A stretch of DNA of 64,000 nt from Deltaproteobacteria bacterium (GTDB lineage: Bacteria > Desulfobacterota > Desulfomonilia > UBA1062). Where the stretch lies: contig JAKPDW010000025.1 in assembly GCA_029552245.1 (NCBI GenBank), positions 176,104 to 240,103 on the forward strand, read 5' to 3'. The notes beneath the pieces are model-generated. The model was not told the origin of the DNA. It did not search any database and saw nothing but the letters and a program-made list of their open reading frames with translations. A program made the position numbers and the translations under genes. Shown here piece by piece: positions 8,758-16,258 of the stretch; position 1 is the stretch's first letter, and each line of letters begins with the position of its first letter.

Positions 8758-8830
8758 GCCACACCAGGGGAGACCCTGGGCCGGAAAGCCACGGGTCCGT
8801 ACCCCGCAGGGGTCGGACGGCCGGGTTGCC
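8758..8830 (+). ncRNA. GEMM / c-di-GMP-I-like riboswitch aptamer, copy 3 of 3
   Basis: GCCACACC, a stem CCAGGG/CCCTGG with a GAGA loop (8764-8779), and the identical core at 8782-8799. A stem GTCCG (8795-8799) / CGGAC (8814-8818) contains an extra inner ACCCC/GGGGT hairpin, then GGCCGGGTTGCC. It ends 29 nt before the downstream ATG with no terminator-like hairpin between. If it regulates, translation control or long-range folding is more likely than simple attenuation. Confidence 0.74.
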
Positions 8831-8859
8831 TGGAGAACCTCATCAGAAAGGAGTTTTTC

Positions 8860-9333
8860 ATGAAAAGAGCGGGATTCCTCGCAGTCCTCTGTACGGCAGG
8901 GCTGCTCATGCTCCCATGCGCCGCATCGGCGCAGCTGGTCCAGTTGGCCGACGAGCAGTTGGGAGAGGTCGTGGGCCAGGCGGGTATCGCCTTCGACCAG
9001 CACTACGACAACGTGTCCGGCATGGGGGGCCTTCTGAACTACAGCGACGTGACCCTCGTGGGGTCGGTGGAGGTGAGAAACCAGACGGAGGTGCCCCAGG
9101 ACCTCGTCAGCCAGATGGCCATGCCCGGGTTCTCGATGTTCGGTCTCGGCCTCATGGGGCTCAGGTCCATGGGTATAGGCACCCACGCCATCGACATGAC
9201 CATCAACATCGACCAGCTCACCATCGGCGCCATCAGGGTCGGCAACGACACCACCGGGCCGGAGCTCGGCAGCCTCTCCATATACGGCCTGCGGGCGGAT
9301 ATCAAGGGAACGGTCACCATATGGAACGACTAG
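8860..9333 (+). CDS. Secreted protein under a triple GEMM-like leader
   Basis: A 157-residue protein with a clear Sec signal peptide, probably cleaved after CAASA (about residue 24). The mature N-terminus reads LVQLADEQLGEVVGQAGIAFDQ, a signature common to secreted proteins annotated as FilA/DUF6160-like in Pseudomonas and Acinetobacter. The remainder is rich in beta-prone repeats (NYSDVTLVGSVEV, DMTINIDQLTIGAIRV, SIYGLRADIKGTVTI). The ribosome-binding site AAAGGAG lies 7 nt before the ATG. It stands alone between the tandem RNA modules and the convergent queF. Surface or pilus/matrix association is an inference from the family resemblance and second-messenger-type leader; the function is unknown. 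Confidence 0.8.
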   Translation: MKRAGFLAVLCTAGLLMLPCAASAQLVQLADEQLGEVVGQAGIAFDQHYDNVSGMGGLLNYSDVTLVGSVEVRNQTEVPQDLVSQMAMPGFSMFGLGLMGLRSMGIGTHAIDMTINIDQLTIGAIRVGNDTTGPELGSLSIYGLRADIKGTVTIWND

Positions 9334-9340
9334 AACGGAC

Positions 9341-9364
9341 GGGGTTACTCTTTTACCCCCTTTT
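9341..9364 (+). terminator. Weak terminator-like hairpin after the GEMM-regulated gene
   Basis: GGGGT (9341-9345) pairs with ACCCC (9355-9359) and is followed by CTTTT. The stem is only 5 bp. The same segment carries one arm (9344-9358) of the 15-bp inverted repeat whose other arm is at 8471-8485. Confidence 0.4.
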
Positions 9365-9445
9365 CGAGTGACACCCTCGAGCCGGCTGCCTTCGTCCGGA
9401 GACAGTGAGCGATCTTGCGCGGGGAGGCCCACGGGGAAGTGAGGG

Positions 9446-10246
9446 TCACTGGCGCACGAGCCTGATCCTTTCCACGTCGCCGGGAGAAGCGGGCCTGTCT
9501 TGCCTGCGGGCGGTTATGTCGATCCCCCCTCTCCTGGTGTAGAAGCAGGTGACGCCGAGCTCGTCCGGCCGGCACCTCCGTGCTATGTCCGTGTATATGA
9601 GCGTGCAGACGTCTTCGGAGAACCCGGCGTGGCCCCGATAGGAACACAGGTAGTGCAGCAGGCCCTCCCGGTCCATCGGGCGCCCTCGGTACCTCACGAG
9701 CACGCTCGCCCAGTCCGGCTGTCCCGTGATGGGGCAGACGGTCTTCAGCAGATCCGTACAGAGCGCCTCCTCCACGTAGCCGTCGGTGCACGTTATGAGT
9801 CCCGCGTCGGGACCTGAACGTTCGACCGCGATGTCGAGCGAGTCGAGGGACTCCGCCGGGATCTCGGGTACGGGCATGAACGAGCCGAACCCCTCCGGTC
9901 CCTCTATCCTCACCTGGATCCATTGCGCCTCCACGGTGCGCTCGATGTCGGAGGCGATGACGCGCACGAGCGTGTCTTTCGACGGGAAGCGCTCGCACGA
10001 AATGCCTGCGAGGTAGAGCTTGAGGGACTTCGATTCCACGATGAAGGCGCTCGTGGACGGGTATGCGATCTCGAGGATCCCCGCATGGGGCCTGCCTCTC
10101 TCGTTGAGCCAGGACATCTCGTAGCATCGCCAGAGGTCGTAGCCGAAGATGTTCCCCTCGACCTTCCTCCTCTCTATGCGGAACAGGACCGAAGGGTCGT
10201 AGCGCTCGGGCGGACGGACCTTCCTGCCCAGGGGGATGCCATTCAC
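9446..10246 (-). CDS. queF: NADPH-dependent preQ0 (7-cyano-7-deazaguanine) reductase, long form
   Basis: A 266-residue two-domain QueF of the E. coli type, which reduces the nitrile of preQ0 to preQ1 in queuosine biosynthesis. The N-terminal half contains the substrate-binding motif ESKSLKLYL. The C-terminal half carries the catalytic cysteine and aspartate in CPITGQPDW (Cys171 and Asp178), followed by YRGRPMDREGLLHYL and FYTRRGGIDI as in E. coli. The GTG start at 10246 overlaps the queC stop by 4 nt (GTGA) and gives the expected length; upstream in-frame sequence belongs to queC in another frame. Last gene of queE-queC-queF. Confidence 0.93.
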   Translation of the reverse strand: MNGIPLGRKVRPPERYDPSVLFRIERRKVEGNIFGYDLWRCYEMSWLNERGRPHAGILEIAYPSTSAFIVESKSLKLYLAGISCERFPSKDTLVRVIASDIERTVEAQWIQVRIEGPEGFGSFMPVPEIPAESLDSLDIAVERSGPDAGLITCTDGYVEEALCTDLLKTVCPITGQPDWASVLVRYRGRPMDREGLLHYLCSYRGHAGFSEDVCTLIYTDIARRCRPDELGVTCFYTRRGGIDITARRQDRPASPGDVERIRLVRQ

Positions 10247-10908
10247 GCGAGGTACCTCGTGGGGTCGAGGCCCTCGTTGTACCCCAGGGCCTCCTTGCGT
10301 TCCAGGCAGGTGGGGCAGGTGCCGCAGTGGAGGTCTCCGCCCCTGTAGCACGACCAGGTCATGGTGAAGTCGAAGCCGAGCGACCTGCCCGTCTGGGCGA
10401 TGCGCCGTTTGTCGTACCCCGAGAAGGGGGCCTCGACCCTCACGCCGGAAAACGTCCCGTAGAAGGCGGCGCGGGACATGGCCTCGGTGAAGTCAGGGGT
10501 GCAGTCGGGGTATATGGGGTGGTCGCCGGTATGGGACGCGATGAGCACCCTGGTCGCCCCGAGCGTTTCGGCATAGCCGACCGCCACCGAGAGCATGATC
10601 CCGTTGCGAAACGGCACGACCGTCGAGGATATCCCGTCGGTTTGGTACGGCCCGTCCGGGACATCAGGGCCTCCGGCCAGCAGGCTCGATCTGAAGAGCT
10701 CGCGAACGAAGGGGAGTTCCGCGAGAAAGAAGGTCACCCCGTAGTGCTGGGCCAACCGGCATGCCATGGCGGTCTCCCTTCCGGCGTGCTTGGATCCGTA
10801 GTTGAACGTGAGCGCGTGGATCTCACGGTAGCGTTCCTTGGCCCAGGCGAGGAGCACACCCGAGTCCATTCCCCCCGAGAGCAGGATGACCGCGTCTTCC
10901 ACCTTCAC
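10243..10908 (-). CDS. queC: 7-cyano-7-deazaguanine (preQ0) synthase
   Basis: A 221-residue PP-loop ATPase that converts 7-carboxy-7-deazaguanine to preQ0 with ammonia and ATP. It has the PP-loop SGGMDS near the N-terminus, FNYGSKHAGRETAMA, SSTVVPFRNGIMLS, and the zinc-binding cluster C-x8-C-x2-C-x2-C in SCYRGGDLHCGTCPTC. The GTG start at 10908 overlaps the queE stop by 4 nt and places the PP-loop at the usual distance from the N-terminus. The frame stays open far upstream but that part is antisense-like filler over queE. Translationally coupled to both neighbours. Confidence 0.94.
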   Translation of the reverse strand: MKVEDAVILLSGGMDSGVLLAWAKERYREIHALTFNYGSKHAGRETAMACRLAQHYGVTFFLAELPFVRELFRSSLLAGGPDVPDGPYQTDGISSTVVPFRNGIMLSVAVGYAETLGATRVLIASHTGDHPIYPDCTPDFTEAMSRAAFYGTFSGVRVEAPFSGYDKRRIAQTGRSLGFDFTMTWSCYRGGDLHCGTCPTCLERKEALGYNEGLDPTRYLA

Positions 10909-11540
10909 ACCCCCCTTTCGTCGTCGAACACGAGGACCTGGAGCCTCGGCGACATCTTGAGGCCGTTGTCCCTGCAGAACAGGAACACGGGCCGCATCCG
11001 TTCCATCTGTTGCGCCCGCGTGGCGCCCATGGGCATGACATAGACCTTCTCGGGGTCTATGGCGTTTTCCGACACGAACGACCGTATGGCCCTCAGGGAG
11101 TGCTCCCCGTCGGCCACGAACTTGAACCAGTGCGCGTTCGCGAGATCCGGCCTCCGGATGTGCCACGCGCCGTCGATGTGCTTGGGGCTCGCCACCACGA
11201 CCGCGTCGTCTATCGAGGGGATCCCCGCCTTGCCGCTCGTCTCGTAGTGGATGCGGAAACCCGAGGACCTGAGCGATGCGTGGAGATCGGCAAGACCCAC
11301 GTCCCACTGGAGGAAAGGCTCGCCGCCGGTGATCACGACGTCCCTGCAGCCGAACGAGGCGACCCTGCGCGCGATCTCCTCCAGATCCATCTCCTCGAAA
11401 TCGTGCCATGCGTACGGCGTGTCGCACCAGGGACACAGGGGCTCTATGCACCCACCCAGACGAACGAAGACGGAAGGGGTCCCTATGGAGGGACCTTCCC
11501 CCTGGAGCGAGTGAAAGATTTCGGTGACCACGAGCTTCAT
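10905..11540 (-). CDS. queE: 7-carboxy-7-deazaguanine synthase (radical SAM)
   Basis: A 211-residue radical-SAM enzyme that contracts 6-carboxytetrahydropterin to 7-carboxy-7-deazaguanine. It begins with VTEIFHSLQGEGPSIGTPSVFVRLGGC and has the SAM motif VVITGGEPFLQ. The [4Fe-4S] cysteines are spaced C-x4-C-x2-C (CIEPLCPWC), one residue longer in the first gap than the usual C-x3-C-x2-C. The ATG follows an AAAGAGGG ribosome-binding site, and a good sigma-70-like promoter lies about 150 nt upstream. queD, which makes the substrate, is not in the window. Confidence 0.92.
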   Translation of the reverse strand: MKLVVTEIFHSLQGEGPSIGTPSVFVRLGGCIEPLCPWCDTPYAWHDFEEMDLEEIARRVASFGCRDVVITGGEPFLQWDVGLADLHASLRSSGFRIHYETSGKAGIPSIDDAVVVASPKHIDGAWHIRRPDLANAHWFKFVADGEHSLRAIRSFVSENAIDPEKVYVMPMGATRAQQMERMRPVFLFCRDNGLKMSPRLQVLVFDDERGV

Positions 11541-12064
11541 AGCCCTCTTTCCCCCCTGTCCCGGGGCTTCTCCTCGCCTCCTGGGAGGCCGCTCTCACCG
11601 GTTGCCGGCCCGTTGACCTGGTCAGGGCCGCTGCGCGTGGGATCAGGCGGCCCCTCGTCTCCGGCCGACAAACCCCAAGGGATCATTATACTCCCGGCAG
11701 ATGGCGGTGCAAGCCCGATCGAGGTCTTCCCCCTCCCCGACCGCAGGCGGCAAGAGGTGGGCTGCCCCCGGCGACGGGGACCATGCCGCCCGGGAGAAGG
11801 GCTTCCCCGTGGTCCGCAGGGGCTCGTGCAGAAAACGGTCGACGCCTCCTTGTCGGCATGTTCTCGGCCGTGACCTGTCGTGCGGGAAGCCCATCCGGGA
11901 GGTCTTTTGGGGATACATGCACGCCGGTGCGCCCTGTAGGCCTGGGGCCCCCAATGGAGAGAAGCAGCCCTCGATGGTTTCAGGGCTTATCAGATGACCA
12001 TTCACAGCGAATGCATTTTCTGCTAGGAATACGGACGATGATACAAGCAGACGAGGGGGCTTCC
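11541..12064. other. Divergent intergenic region between queE and the acetyl-CoA synthetase subunit
   Basis: About 520 nt with no supportable gene. It contains the queE promoter (11685-11712) and a queE leader of about 140 nt. I looked for a preQ1 riboswitch in that leader and could not recognise one. On the plus-strand side, TTCACA at 12001-12006 with TAGGAA 17 bp later is a weak promoter candidate for the downstream gene. Confidence 0.5.
11685..11712 (-). promoter_or_regulatory. Sigma-70-type promoter for queE-queC-queF
   Basis: On the minus strand, TTGCAC (11712-11707) and a perfect TATAAT (11690-11685) are separated by 16 bp. The predicted start near 11678 leaves a leader of about 138 nt. 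Confidence 0.7.
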
Positions 12065-12745
12065 ATGAAGATCATCGAAGACGCTTACAGGCGCGGCGAC
12101 AAGGCGCTCAACGAATACGAGTCGAAGCGGCTCCTGAAGGCATACGGTATCCCCGTCACCGAGGAGCGCGTGGCGTTGACGGTCGAGGAGGCGCTCGAGG
12201 CCGCCCACGCGATAGGGTACCCGGTGGCCCTCAAGGGCTCCTCGCGGACCCTCACCCACAAGACGGAGCACGGCCTCGTGGAGCTGGGCATCCAGGGGGA
12301 CGACGCCCTGGAGAAGGCCTTTGCCGCGATCACTGAGCGGGGCGCAGGCCAGCTCGACGGGATCCTGGTGCAGCAGATGGTCAAGGGCGACAGGGAGTTC
12401 GTGGCCGGGCTCATCAGGGACCCCCAGTTCGGCCCCTGCGTCATGTTCGGGCTGGGCGGCATCTTCACCGAGGTCCTCAAGGACGTCACCTTCCGCATCG
12501 CGCCGCTTACCACGAGGGACGCCCTCGAGATGATGGACGAGATCAAGGCCAGAAAGCTCCTCGACGAGTTCAGGGGCAAGCCCGCGGTCAACAGGGAGGT
12601 CCTCGCGGCTACGCTCGTCAACCTCGGGAAGATAGGGCTCGAGCTGGACCAGGTGGCGGAGATCGACATCAACCCCATGATCGTGCACGGGGACATACCC
12701 GTGGCGGTCGACGCGCTCGTCGTCCTGAGGAACCCCGCGGCTTAA
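12065..12745 (+). CDS. Acetyl-CoA synthetase (ADP-forming), beta subunit-like ATP-grasp protein
   Basis: A 226-residue ATP-grasp protein matching the stand-alone beta subunit of ADP-forming acyl-CoA synthetases. These recover ATP from acyl-CoA during fermentation of amino acids or acids. Typical stretches are LKAYGIPVTEE, YPVALKGSSRTLTHKTEHGLVELGI, DGILVQQMVKGDREFVAGLIRDPQFGPCVMFGLGG and EIDINPMIV. The ATG at 12065 follows GAGGGGG; an upstream ATG at 12038 would add 9 residues. The alpha (CoA-binding) subunit is not adjacent: the next gene, 9 nt downstream, is a dihydrouridine synthase. Confidence 0.88.
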   Translation: MKIIEDAYRRGDKALNEYESKRLLKAYGIPVTEERVALTVEEALEAAHAIGYPVALKGSSRTLTHKTEHGLVELGIQGDDALEKAFAAITERGAGQLDGILVQQMVKGDREFVAGLIRDPQFGPCVMFGLGGIFTEVLKDVTFRIAPLTTRDALEMMDEIKARKLLDEFRGKPAVNREVLAATLVNLGKIGLELDQVAEIDINPMIVHGDIPVAVDALVVLRNPAA

Positions 12746-12754
12746 GACCACGGT

Positions 12755-13705
12755 ATGCCGCCTTTCAAGACGCGTTCGCTGTTCATGGCCCCCATGGTGG
12801 ACCTGAGCCATGTGGCCTACCGAGAACTCGTGCGCTCTTTCGGGGGGTGCGACGTCTTCTACTCCGAGATGCTGAACGCGCGCATCGTGCCCGGTGAGAA
12901 CACCCGCACGTCGATATACCTCAGGTGGACGCGGGTCGACGACCTCGTGCTCCAGCTCGTGGGGGGCGACCCCGAGAAGATGCACCTCGCCGCAAGGAGG
13001 CTCGACGGGTTCCGGCCGTTTTCCGTGGACGTCAACATGGGGTGCTGGCTCAAGAAGGTCACCTGTCACGGCTGGGGCGTCGCCCTCATGGAGGACCCGG
13101 ACCGGGCGCGCCGGGTGCTCTCGGCGGTGAGGGAGGCCGTCAGCACTCTGGTATCGGTGAAGATGCGCATCGGCTGCTCCCCGGATCCCGAGGCCATGTG
13201 CGACTTCGCCTCGATGCTCGAGGATGCGGGTGCGGATTTCATCGTGCTCCACGCGAGGACCGCGGCCGACGGGCTGTCGAGGAAGGCGAGGTGGGAATAC
13301 ATAGCCAGGCTCAAGGAGCGCTTACGCGTGCCCGTGGTGGGAAACGGCGGCGTCACGCGCGCCGAAGACGCCCTCGAGATGTTCAGCTCGACCGGGTGCG
13401 ACGGCGTCATGGTGGGCAGGCAGGCGGTGATACAGCCATGGATCTTCAGGGACATCAAGGCGCTCATGGAAGGCTCGCAACCCGAACCTCCCCCGCCGCT
13501 GGAAGACGTGATCCTGGACCTGCACCGCCTTCTCCTCGAGCACTTTGGCGAGGACGTGGCCCTCAAGCGCTTCAAGACCGGCGTCGTGTGGCTGTCTCAG
13601 AACCTCACCTTCGGCCACCACCTCACCACGCTCGTCGGGAGGCAGAAGACCATGGAAGGTGCGGCCTCGGTCGTCAGGGACGCATTCCTCAAGGGCATCA
13701 GCTGA
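12755..13705 (+). CDS. tRNA-dihydrouridine synthase family protein
   Basis: A 316-residue FMN-dependent TIM-barrel protein of the Dus family, which reduces uridines in the D-loop of tRNA. It starts with the FMN-binding LFMAPMVDLSHVAYRELVRSFGG. It has the catalytic-cysteine motif as NMGCWLKKVTCHGWGVALMEDP (usually NxGCPxxK, so Pro is replaced by Trp). It also has VSVKMRIG, FIVLHARTAADG and the phosphate-binding VVGNGGV. The active-site Cys is retained, so it is probably functional. It follows the acetyl-CoA synthetase subunit by 9 nt and is probably co-transcribed. The subtype (DusA/B/C) is not assigned. Confidence 0.88.
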   Translation: MPPFKTRSLFMAPMVDLSHVAYRELVRSFGGCDVFYSEMLNARIVPGENTRTSIYLRWTRVDDLVLQLVGGDPEKMHLAARRLDGFRPFSVDVNMGCWLKKVTCHGWGVALMEDPDRARRVLSAVREAVSTLVSVKMRIGCSPDPEAMCDFASMLEDAGADFIVLHARTAADGLSRKARWEYIARLKERLRVPVVGNGGVTRAEDALEMFSSTGCDGVMVGRQAVIQPWIFRDIKALMEGSQPEPPPPLEDVILDLHRLLLEHFGEDVALKRFKTGVVWLSQNLTFGHHLTTLVGRQKTMEGAASVVRDAFLKGIS

Positions 13706-13856
13706 GTCCGGGTACGCTCACTCAACCTCACGTGCCGGCGCAGGCAGGCTCACGACCCCCTGGGGAGCTCGACGCCCCGGCCATGCACCCTTTCCCCACG
13801 GGCGACGCCTTCCGTGCCCTCTCGATGGAGGCGGCTCGGCGCCGTCTCGTTGGTCC

Positions 13857-13884
13857 TTGAATTTTTCCGGGGAGGTTGTATAAC
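13857..13884 (+). promoter_or_regulatory. Sigma-70-type promoter for apgM-ddl
   Basis: TTGAAT (13857-13862) and TATAAC (13879-13884) are separated by 16 bp, about 65 nt upstream of the apgM ATG. Confidence 0.6.
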
Positions 13885-13885
13885 C

Positions 13886-13901
13886 GTTCTTGATCGAGAA
13901 C
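13886..13901. promoter_or_regulatory. Putative operator palindrome at the apgM start site
   Basis: GTTCT and AGAAC form an inverted repeat separated by 6 nt, placed over the predicted transcription start. A repressor site is plausible from the position but the regulator is unknown. Confidence 0.35.
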
Positions 13902-13947
13902 GCACCAGAGCGGCGATCGACCCATCCTGCTTCCTAAGGAGAGGCTC

Positions 13948-15153
13948 ATGAACCAGATCGACCTGATGAAGGAGCTCCACGTACAGTCCGACAAGAAGAT
14001 CGTCATGCTCGTCCTGGACGGCCTCGGGGGCCTGCCGGGCCCTTCCGGCAAGACCGAGCTCGAGGAGGCCCGCACTCCCAACATGGACAGGCTCTGCAGG
14101 CAGGCCGTGTGCGGTCTGTCCACGCCCATCACCCCCGGGATCACCCCTGGGAGCGGGCCCGGCCACCTGGGCCTCTTCGGTTACGATCCCCTCGAGTACA
14201 CGATCGGCAGGGGGGTGCTCGAGGCGCTCGGCATAGGGCTCACCCTCAGGCCGACCAGCATAGCGGCAAGGGGGAACTTCTGCACCCTCGACCCTCAGAC
14301 GGGGGTGATCACCGACCGCCGTGCGGGCAGGATCCCCACATCGAAGTGCGCGGAGCTCGTGGCGAAGCTCAGGGCCATCACCCTGGAGGGGGTTGACATA
14401 ACGGTGGAGCCGGTCAAGGACTACCGGTTCGCCCTCATCCTCGACGGTGAAGGTCTCGAAGACGGCGTGACCGAGACCGATCCCCAGAAGACGGGCCTCA
14501 GGCCGTTGGAGGTAAGGCCGCTCACCGAGCGTTCGCGCAAGACCGCCTCTCTCCTCAACGCGTGGATCGGCAAGGCGTTCGAGGTCCTCAAGAACGAGTC
14601 CCCGGCGAACGGGTGCACTCTCAGGGGCATCGCCAAGGACCCCGGGCTGCCATCCTACCGCGAGGTCTACGGGTTGAACGCGTGCGCGATAGCCACCTAT
14701 CCCATGTACAAGGGTCTCGCACGGCTCGTGGGCATGGATGTGCTGGAGGCCGGCGACACCATAGCGAGCGAGATCGAGACGCTGAAGTCCGCCTGGGACA
14801 GGTACGACTTCTTCTTCTTCCATGTCAAGAAGACGGACTCGGCAGGCGAGGACGGAGACTTCGACGCCAAGGTGAGGGTCATCGAGGAGACGGACGCGGT
14901 CCTCCCCGAGCTCCTAGCGCTCAAACCGAGCGTGCTCATCATAACGGGCGATCACTCGACGCCGGCTTCCATGAAGTCGCACTCGTGGCACGAGCTGCCA
15001 GTGCTCTTCGTCGCGGACAACATACGACCGGACGGCGTCACCGAGTTCGGGGAACGCGCCTGCATGGCGGGAGGCCTCGGGCACCTTCGGCACACTGACC
15101 TCATGCCCCTGGCCATGGCGCATGCGGACAGGCTGACAAAGTACGGTGCTTGA
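13948..15153 (+). CDS. apgM: Cofactor-independent phosphoglycerate mutase, archaeal type
   Basis: A 401-residue alkaline-phosphatase-superfamily enzyme that interconverts 3- and 2-phosphoglycerate using two metal ions. It has the N-terminal metal site IVMLVLDGLGGLPG, the active-site serine motif PGSGPGHLGLFGYDP, DYRFALILDG, and C-terminal metal ligands in FFFHVKKTDSAGEDGD, LIITGDHSTP and HSWHELPVL. The length matches the ApgM group rather than the 510-residue bacterial GpmI. AAGGAGAGG precedes the ATG. ddl begins directly after its stop. Confidence 0.93.
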   Translation: MNQIDLMKELHVQSDKKIVMLVLDGLGGLPGPSGKTELEEARTPNMDRLCRQAVCGLSTPITPGITPGSGPGHLGLFGYDPLEYTIGRGVLEALGIGLTLRPTSIAARGNFCTLDPQTGVITDRRAGRIPTSKCAELVAKLRAITLEGVDITVEPVKDYRFALILDGEGLEDGVTETDPQKTGLRPLEVRPLTERSRKTASLLNAWIGKAFEVLKNESPANGCTLRGIAKDPGLPSYREVYGLNACAIATYPMYKGLARLVGMDVLEAGDTIASEIETLKSAWDRYDFFFFHVKKTDSAGEDGDFDAKVRVIEETDAVLPELLALKPSVLIITGDHSTPASMKSHSWHELPVLFVADNIRPDGVTEFGERACMAGGLGHLRHTDLMPLAMAHADRLTKYGA

Positions 15154-15154
15154 C

Positions 15155-16258
15155 ATGGCCGCGTCGAGACCGCGCGTAGCCATCCTCTTCGGGGGTGTCT
15201 CCACGGAGCATGACGTCTCCGTGGTCTCGGGGGCTTCCATCGCCCGGTCCATCGATACGGACAGGTTCGATCCCGTGTACGTGGGGATCACCAAGGAAGG
15301 CAGGTGGCTCTTGGGCGACGGGGCCTTCGATGCGCTGAGGGGGGGCGGGACCGAAGGCGTGGAACCCGTGATCCTCTCGCCCGACCCGCAGCACAAGGGG
15401 TTCGTGCACATCGAGAGCGGCAGGCTCACCGGTGTGGACGTCGTCTTCCCGGTGCTCCACGGCCCGAGGGGCGAGGACGGGACGGTCCAGGGCCTCCTCG
15501 AGCTGGCCGGCATCGCGTACGTCGGGTGCGACACGCTCGCCTCAGCCGTGGCCATGGACAAGGACGTCACCAAGCGCATCCTCGCCCAGCGGGGCATACC
15601 CGTGGTCAAGGGCACCTGCCTCACGAAGTGGATGTGGGGAGTCGACCGCGGGGAGATCCTCTCGGAGATCGCGCAGACCCTGAAACCCCCCTTCTTCGTC
15701 AAGCCGGCGACCATGGGGTCGAGCATAGGCGTCAGCAAGGTCGAAGACGGTGAGGAGCTGAGCGGGGCCATAGAGCATGCCCTCGGGTTCTCGTCCAAGG
15801 TCCTCGTGGAGCAGGCGGTGGAACGGGCTCTGGAGATAGAGGTCGCGGTGCTCGGCAACAACGAGCCCAAGGCATCGGTCTGCGGCCAGATCATCCCGAA
15901 GGCGGCGTTCTACGACTTCAACGCCAAGTACGTGGACGGCACGAGCGAGCTCGTCATCCCGGCGCGCATACCGAAGGCGCTGGCCCAGGATATCCAGTAC
16001 GCCGCGGTGGACGCCTTCGTGGCCATCGGCGGCTCAGGCATGGCGAGGGTGGACTTCCTGGTCTCGGGAGCGGCGTTCTACCTCAACGAGATCAACACGA
16101 TCCCGGGGTTCACGAGCATATCGATGTACCCGAAACTCTGGGAGGCCTCCGGCATCCCGTACACTCACCTGATCACGAAGCTCATAGAGCTCGCGATCGC
16201 CAGGCACGAAGAGAAGGCCTCTCTCACCAGGACCATAGACCTGCTCGTGAAGGCCTAG
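15155..16258 (+). CDS. ddl: D-alanine--D-alanine ligase
   Basis: A 367-residue ATP-grasp ligase that makes the D-Ala-D-Ala dipeptide of peptidoglycan. Conserved parts are VAILFGGVSTEHDVSVVSG, VVFPVLHGPRGEDGTVQGLLEL, FVKPATMGSSIGVSKV, and the metal-binding C-terminus MARVDFLVSGAAFYLNEINTIPGFTSISMYPKLWEASG. The ATG at 15155 begins 1 nt after the apgM stop; an in-frame GTG at 15146 would overlap apgM and is less likely. Its end overlaps the convergent small gene at 16224 by 35 nt. Standard length for the Ddl A/B type. Confidence 0.93.
   Translation: MAASRPRVAILFGGVSTEHDVSVVSGASIARSIDTDRFDPVYVGITKEGRWLLGDGAFDALRGGGTEGVEPVILSPDPQHKGFVHIESGRLTGVDVVFPVLHGPRGEDGTVQGLLELAGIAYVGCDTLASAVAMDKDVTKRILAQRGIPVVKGTCLTKWMWGVDRGEILSEIAQTLKPPFFVKPATMGSSIGVSKVEDGEELSGAIEHALGFSSKVLVEQAVERALEIEVAVLGNNEPKASVCGQIIPKAAFYDFNAKYVDGTSELVIPARIPKALAQDIQYAAVDAFVAIGGSGMARVDFLVSGAAFYLNEINTIPGFTSISMYPKLWEASGIPYTHLITKLIELAIARHEEKASLTRTIDLLVKA

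Noticed and set aside
11540..11680. preQ1 riboswitch in the queE leader
   Set aside because: Expected from the pathway, but neither the compact preQ1-I pattern nor the larger classes could be recognised in the roughly 140-nt leader.
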